8,093 bases of DNA, from contig CATZIG010000085.1 in assembly GCA_958419975.1 (NCBI GenBank), forward strand, positions 1 through 8,093, read 5' to 3'. Position numbers and translations under genes: made by a program. The DNA comes from an uncultured Collinsella sp. (GTDB taxonomy: Bacteria > Actinomycetota > Coriobacteriia > Coriobacteriales > Coriobacteriaceae). Below the pieces are notes generated by a model. The model was given only the letters and a program-made list of their open reading frames with translations. It had not been told where the DNA came from and did not search any database. Positions 4,552 through 8,093 of the stretch are shown one piece after another. The stretch's first letter is position 1, and each line of letters opens with the position of its first letter.

Positions 4552-6774
4552 ATGAAGATCATCAAGCGCAGCGGCACCGAGGTTGTCTTTGACATCGATA
4601 AGATTGTCAATGCCATCCGCGCCGCAAACTTGGAGGTCGAGGAGAGCTCTCGTCTTACCGACCGCCAGGTGGTTTACGCGGCACAAAACGTCGCCGAGGC
4701 ATGCGAGAACGCGGGCCACACCGTGTCGGTCGAGGAGATTCAGGATCTGGTCGAGGACGAGATTATGCGTCTCGACTGCTACGAGGTCGCTCGCCATTAC
4801 ATCATCTATCGCTATGTTCAGAGCCTGAAGCGCCAGAAGAACACGACCGACGACAAGATTCTGTCGCTGATTGAGTGCAACAACGAAGAGGTCAAGCAGG
4901 AGAACTCCAACAAGAACCCGACCGTCAATTCCGTTCAGCGTGACTACATGGCCGGCGAGATCTCCAAGGACCTGACCCAGCGTGTGCTGCTGCCCCAGGA
5001 GATTGTGGATGCTCACAATGAGGGTCTGATTCACTTCCATGATTCGGACTACTTTGCCCAGCACATGCACAACTGCGACCTGGTGAACCTGGAGGATATG
5101 CTCCAGAACGGTACTGTTATTTCGGGCACGCTGATCGAGAAGCCGCACAGCTTCTCGACTGCCTGCAACATCGCGACGCAGATCATCGCTCAGGTTGCTT
5201 CCTCCCAGTACGGTGGCCAGTCGATTTCGCTGACCCATCTTGCCCCGTTCGTCGAGGTGAGCCGTCAAAAGATTCGCGGCGAGGTCGCCCGCGAGCTCGA
5301 GGAGCTCGGCGTTTCCGCATCTCCCGAAAAGGTCCGCGAGGTTGTTGAGGACCGCCTGCGTGACGAGATCCGTCGCGGCGTTCAGACGATTCAGTATCAG
5401 GTCGTGACCCTTATGACCACGAATGGCCAGGCGCCGTTCGTGACGGTCTTTATGTATCTCAATGAGGCCCGTACGCCCCAGGAGAAGCATGACCTTGCCA
5501 TGATTGTGGAGGAGACGCTTCGTCAGCGCTATGAGGGCGTTAAGAACGAAGCCGGCGTGTGGATCACCCCGGCGTTCCCCAAGCTCATCTACGTGCTCGA
5601 GGACGATAACGTTCACGAGGATTCCCCGTACTTCTACCTGACTCAGCTGGCTGCGAAGTGCACCGCCAAGCGCATGGTGCCCGACTACATCTCCGAGAAG
5701 AAGATGCGCGAGCTCAAGCTGTCGAAGGGCGAGACCGCGGGCAACGGCGACTGCTATACCTGCATGGGTTGCCGCAGCTTCCTGACGCCCGACCGCTCCG
5801 GTAACGGATTTAACAACGTGGCCAACGCGCTGAACTATGACCCGAACAAGCCCAAGTACTACGGTCGCTTTAACCAGGGCGTTGTGACCATCAACCTGCC
5901 CGATGTCGCGCTGAGCTCGCATCAGGACATGGATAAGTTCTGGAAGATCTTCGACGAGCGCCTTGAGCTGTGCCACCGCGCCCTGCTGTGCCGTCATGAG
6001 CGTCTGATGGGTACGCTTTCGGATGCCGCACCGATTCTTTGGCAGTACGGTGCCCTCGCCCGCCTGAAGAAGGGCGAGACGATCGACAAGTTGCTCGTGG
6101 GCGGTTACTCCACCATTAGTCTGGGTTATGCCGGCCTGTATGAGTGCGTTAAGTACATGACGGGCCACAGCCACACCGAGAAGGAGGGCACGCCCTTTGC
6201 CATGGCCGTCATGCAGCGCATGAACGACAAGTGCGCGGAGTGGAAGGCCGAAAGCGATATTGACTTCTCGCTGTACGGTACCCCGCTTGAGTCGACGACC
6301 TACAAGTTCGCCAAGTGCCTGCAGCGTCGTTTTGGCATCATCCCGGGCGTGACGGACAAGGGCTACATCACCAACAGCTACCACGTCCACGTGTCCGAGG
6401 AGATCGACGCATTCGACAAGCTCAAGTTCGAGGGTATGTTCCAGCAGCTTTCGCCGGGCGGTGCCATCTCCTACGTCGAGGTTCCCAACATGCAGGACAA
6501 CCTCAAGGCTGTCATTCGCGTGATGCAGTACATCTACGACAACATCATGTACGCCGAGCTCAACACCAAGAGCGACTACTGCCAGGTGTGCGGCTACGAC
6601 GGTGAGATCAAGATTGTCGAGGATGACGGCAAGCTGGTGTGGGAGTGCCCCAACTGCGGCAACCGCGATCAGGAGAAGATGAATGTCGCCCGTCGTACGT
6701 GCGGCTACATCGGTACCCAGTTCTGGAACCAGGGCCGAACCGAGGAGATCCGCGACCGCGTGTTGCATCTCTAA
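4552..6774 (+). CDS. nrdD: Anaerobic (class III) ribonucleoside-triphosphate reductase, catalytic subunit
   Basis: NrdD reduces ribonucleoside triphosphates to deoxyribonucleotides without oxygen, using a stable glycyl radical. The 740-aa product is near the family's usual length of about 700. Residues 1 to about 95 are a single ATP-cone, the allosteric dATP/ATP site that sets overall activity. HNCDLVN (173-179, Cys175) and the finger-loop stretch CYTCMGC (401-407, Cys407) supply the active-site cysteines known in class III enzymes. A C-terminal zinc site uses Cys677, Cys680, Cys699 and Cys702. The radical motif RTCGYIG (715-721) has Gly718 as radical carrier. AAAGAGG at 4538-4544 sits 7 bases before the ATG. 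An NrdR box lies upstream. Codon choice is strongly biased, as in highly expressed genes. The activase gene nrdG lies 426 bases downstream, past two long inverted repeats. Confidence 0.97.
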   Translation: MKIIKRSGTEVVFDIDKIVNAIRAANLEVEESSRLTDRQVVYAAQNVAEACENAGHTVSVEEIQDLVEDEIMRLDCYEVARHYIIYRYVQSLKRQKNTTDDKILSLIECNNEEVKQENSNKNPTVNSVQRDYMAGEISKDLTQRVLLPQEIVDAHNEGLIHFHDSDYFAQHMHNCDLVNLEDMLQNGTVISGTLIEKPHSFSTACNIATQIIAQVASSQYGGQSISLTHLAPFVEVSRQKIRGEVARELEELGVSASPEKVREVVEDRLRDEIRRGVQTIQYQVVTLMTTNGQAPFVTVFMYLNEARTPQEKHDLAMIVEETLRQRYEGVKNEAGVWITPAFPKLIYVLEDDNVHEDSPYFYLTQLAAKCTAKRMVPDYISEKKMRELKLSKGETAGNGDCYTCMGCRSFLTPDRSGNGFNNVANALNYDPNKPKYYGRFNQGVVTINLPDVALSSHQDMDKFWKIFDERLELCHRALLCRHERLMGTLSDAAPILWQYGALARLKKGETIDKLLVGGYSTISLGYAGLYECVKYMTGHSHTEKEGTPFAMAVMQRMNDKCAEWKAESDIDFSLYGTPLESTTYKFAKCLQRRFGIIPGVTDKGYITNSYHVHVSEEIDAFDKLKFEGMFQQLSPGGAISYVEVPNMQDNLKAVIRVMQYIYDNIMYAELNTKSDYCQVCGYDGEIKIVEDDGKLVWECPNCGNRDQEKMNVARRTCGYIGTQFWNQGRTEEIRDRVLHL

Positions 6775-6785
6775 TAATCATCCCA

Positions 6786-6923
6786 GGCCGCCCCGTAGCG
6801 AGGCCCCGGACCTTTACTCGCTATTTCGGACAGTCCTGGCTCACGACGGAGGCGCCACTGGCGCCTCCTGTTCGTGCGGAACTCATATCGAGCAAAGGTC
6901 CGGGGCCTCGCTACGGGGCGGCC
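6786..6923. repeat. Long inverted repeat LIR2 just after nrdD
   Basis: A perfect 30-bp inverted repeat has arms at 6786-6815 and 6894-6923. Further in are a CTCG/CGAG stem (6817-6820 with 6889-6892), a CACGA/TCGTG stem (6842-6846 with 6872-6876), and a perfect 9-bp apical stem (6848-6856 with 6860-6868) with an ACT loop. The outer ends are GGCC. It starts 11 bases after the nrdD stop codon. No T-run follows the right arm (next bases AAGTTGACG), so it is not a standard terminator, although the stem is strong enough to protect a 3' end. No coding or transposon feature is inside. Confidence 0.92.
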
Positions 6924-7101
6924 AAGTTGACGTAGCTGAGATGCAGCGTGCGGTCTGCTCACTCCTCGAAGTTCTTAGCGGAGATAATTCGTGCTGCAGC
7001 TGCGATTTACTTGCGATGGCGGTTGAGCCGCAACCCAGTTTTTATTAGATCTCGAACCCTATGCTCGATGTTCGCTTCGTTCATTGAGTTACCCTTTGCA
7101 T
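6924..7101. other. Noncoding spacer between LIR2 and LIR3
   Basis: No gene is supported here. GGTTG/CAACC (7021-7025 with 7031-7035) followed by TTTTTATT (7039-7046) has the outline of a weak terminator. Such a site would end any nrdD transcript before nrdG, but the 5-bp stem and the 3-base gap before the T-run make this doubtful. No NrdR box and no convincing promoter for nrdG were found. Confidence 0.4.
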
Positions 7102-7185
7102 GAGGCCGGGACATATCGTCCCGCCCGCAGTTTCGCAGGCCGAAGGCCGAGAATGTTTGAGGACGGGATGATATGTCCCGGCCTC
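7102..7185. repeat. Long inverted repeat LIR3 just before nrdG
   Basis: Bases 7102-7123 pair with 7164-7185 over 22 positions with a single G-U pair (7118 with 7169), then one mismatch and two more pairs. The 34-base interior holds GGCC/GGCC (7138-7141 with 7145-7148) capped by GAA, the same loop as in LIR1. GGCC forms the core end of each arm, with an extra GA/TC pair outside. The right arm ends 2 bases before the GGGAGAG ribosome site of nrdG, so the element probably lies in the nrdG 5' leader. The G-U pair is tolerated in RNA read rightward but becomes a C-A mismatch on the other strand, which mildly favours a plus-strand RNA structure. Confidence 0.88.
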
Positions 7186-7194
7186 CCGGGAGAG
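7183..7194 (+). promoter_or_regulatory. nrdG: nrdG ribosome binding site inside a palindrome
   Basis: GGGAGAG (7188-7194) lies 6 bases before the ATG at 7201 and decides the start. CTCCC (7183-7187) is exactly complementary to GGGAG (7188-7192), giving a 10-bp palindrome. Its first three bases also close LIR3, so LIR3 folding competes with any pairing that hides the site. Confidence 0.6.
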
Positions 7195-7200
7195 TTACCT

Positions 7201-7782
7201 ATGAACTACGCGAACATTAAGTATTTCGACATTGCTGATGGGGAAGGCGTTCGTACTTCTCTGTTTGTGAGCGGGTGCCGTCGCGGGTGCAAGAATTGCT
7301 TTAACTCCGTCGCGTGGGACTTTGCCGCGGGTGAAACGTTCGATCGTGCCGTCGAGGACAAGATTATCGAGAGCCTCGACCATCCCTTTATCGATGGCCT
7401 GACGATTCTGGGCGGCGAGCCTATGGAGCCCGAGAATCAGGTGGGGCTTGTTGACTTTATCGAACGCGTGCGTGCGGCCTATCCCGCGGGGTCGGGCAAG
7501 ACCATTTGGTGCTTTACCGGCGACGTGCTCGAGGAGCTTATGCCGGGCGGTCGCCATCATACCGAGGTGACGAACCGTATCCTGGCCTGCCTCGACATGT
7601 TGGTGGACGGCCCGTTCGTTCAGGATTTGTACGATATCTCGTTGCGCTTTAGGGGCTCGAGCAATCAGCGCGTGATTGATATGAACGCCACGCGCGCCCG
7701 TGCTGTGCGCGAGGGCGTTGCGCTTTGTGATGCGGTTGAACTTTGGCGGGACGATCCAGTCTATTCGACCCATACTATGTAG
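7201..7782 (+). CDS. nrdG: Anaerobic ribonucleotide reductase activating enzyme (radical SAM)
   Basis: NrdG is an iron-sulfur enzyme that splits S-adenosylmethionine to make the glycyl radical on NrdD (Gly718 here). The 193-aa product has the radical-SAM cluster motif CRRGCKNC with Cys26, Cys30 and Cys33, and the SAM-contacting GGEP (71-74). Length is slightly above the roughly 155-residue Escherichia coli enzyme and fits Gram-positive homologues. ATG 7201 is chosen because GGGAGAG (7188-7194) precedes it and family similarity (NYANIKYFDIADGEGVRTSLF) starts at once. A longer frame from TTG 7084 would translate the inverted repeat and is rejected. folE follows 66 bases later on the same strand. 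The 426-base distance from nrdD is unusual for this pair, which is often nearly contiguous. Confidence 0.96.
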   Translation: MNYANIKYFDIADGEGVRTSLFVSGCRRGCKNCFNSVAWDFAAGETFDRAVEDKIIESLDHPFIDGLTILGGEPMEPENQVGLVDFIERVRAAYPAGSGKTIWCFTGDVLEELMPGGRHHTEVTNRILACLDMLVDGPFVQDLYDISLRFRGSSNQRVIDMNATRARAVREGVALCDAVELWRDDPVYSTHTM

Positions 7783-7783
7783 C

Positions 7784-7814
7784 TTGTGGCCGATGCCAAA
7801 GGGCGTGGTACCAT
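7784..7814 (+). promoter_or_regulatory. folE: Weak candidate promoter of folE
   Basis: TTGTGG (7784-7789) and TACCAT (7809-7814) are separated by 19 bases, longer than the ideal 17. The 66-base gap between nrdG and folE is enough for a promoter, but co-transcription with nrdG is equally possible since no terminator is seen between them. Confidence 0.25.
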
Positions 7815-7848
7815 AGCGCGAACGCAAAATCGGAAAAGTGAGGCCCAG

Positions 7849-8093
7849 ATGATCGATCAGGAAAAAGTCGAGGCCGCCATTAAGCTGTTGCTTGAGGGCA
7901 TAGGCGAGGACCCAACTCGTGAGGGCCTGCTGGAGACCCCGGCGCGCGTTGCCCGTATGTATGGTGAGATCGCCGGCGGTATGGACCAGAGTGCCGAGGA
8001 GCACCTGTCCAAAACCTTTGCCGTCGCTTCGAACGATTTGGTTATCGAGCGCGACATCACGTTCTACTCGCTGTGCGAACATCATCTGCTGCC
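7849..8093 (+). CDS. folE: GTP cyclohydrolase I, 5' part (runs off the window)
   Basis: FolE converts GTP to 7,8-dihydroneopterin triphosphate, the first step of tetrahydrofolate synthesis in the cytoplasm. Only the first 81 codons are in the window and no stop is reached. The N-terminal signature GEDPTREGLLETPARVARMY (residues 19-38) is characteristic of the family. CEHHLLP at the window's edge contains the Cys and His that help bind the catalytic zinc. The ATG at 7849 is preceded by AAGTGAGG (7836-7843) at 5 bases. It is on the same strand as nrdG, 66 bases downstream, so it may be co-transcribed; folate supply and dNTP synthesis are linked through thymidylate. The frame is intact as far as it goes. 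Confidence 0.95.
   Translation, partial: MIDQEKVEAAIKLLLEGIGEDPTREGLLETPARVARMYGEIAGGMDQSAEEHLSKTFAVASNDLVIERDITFYSLCEHHLL

Noticed and set aside
4347..4592. 81-codon frame overlapping the nrdD start, possible leader peptide
   Set aside because: No ribosome site, starts close to the predicted transcription start, and composition is not protein-like.
4258..6768. 836-codon open frame on the minus strand opposite nrdD
   Set aside because: It is the mirror of a strongly codon-biased real gene, is rich in runs of Leu, Val, Ala and His typical of such shadows, has no recognisable domain and no ribosome site.
7084..7200. N-terminal extension of NrdG from TTG 7084
   Set aside because: It would translate the LIR3 hairpin and lacks a ribosome site, while ATG 7201 has a good site and matches the family start.
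7195..8085. 296-codon minus-strand open frame across nrdG and folE
   Set aside because: Covers two well-supported plus-strand genes and has no recognisable product.

Overview
The window looks like a chromosomal stretch of a strictly or largely anaerobic, GC-rich Gram-positive bacterium. The best guess is an actinobacterium of the Coriobacteriia, for example a Collinsella-like gut organism. This rests on GC-rich codon use, class III (oxygen-sensitive) ribonucleotide reductase, an RsbU/RsbV/RsbW-type regulatory module, and tRNA genes with encoded CCA. The genus is inference; no database search was possible.

Layout. Bases 1-358 are noncoding: a small edge hairpin, a large inverted repeat (90-214), and the promoter of a tRNA-Leu(GAG) gene (359-448) that ends in a UUCG-loop terminator (460-481). 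Next come two same-strand genes of a partner-switching system. The first is a 781-aa PAS/GAF/PP2C-type serine phosphatase (508-2853). The second is a 248-aa protein that fuses a STAS (RsbV-like) domain to a GHKL kinase (RsbW-like) domain (2935-3681). No sigma factor gene is present. A second tRNA cluster follows, tRNA-Gly(GCC) and tRNA-Val(GAC) (3787-3940), with an 11-bp-stem terminator. Its promoter shares a 21-bp upstream block with the tRNA-Leu promoter.

A roughly 610-base noncoding stretch (3941-4551) leads to nrdD. It holds the tRNA terminator, a small branched fold (4166-4231), a good NrdR box (4280-4295) beside a candidate promoter, and a long leader of about 220 bases. nrdD (4552-6774) encodes the anaerobic ribonucleoside-triphosphate reductase, with its ATP-cone, glycyl-radical motif and zinc site intact. 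nrdG (7201-7782) encodes its radical-SAM activase. They are separated by an unusually long 426-base gap that is mostly two more large inverted repeats (6786-6923 and 7102-7185). The second stops just before the nrdG ribosome binding site. The window ends inside folE (GTP cyclohydrolase I, from 7849).

How it fits together. NrdG installs the glycyl radical on NrdD for anaerobic dNTP synthesis, and NrdR probably represses nrdD when dATP is plentiful. FolE starts tetrahydrofolate synthesis, which also feeds thymidylate and purines, so this end of the window is nucleotide-supply metabolism. The most unusual items are the three long hairpins, which have different arm sequences but all close with GGCC, and the one-chain antagonist-kinase fusion encoded next to its likely phosphatase.
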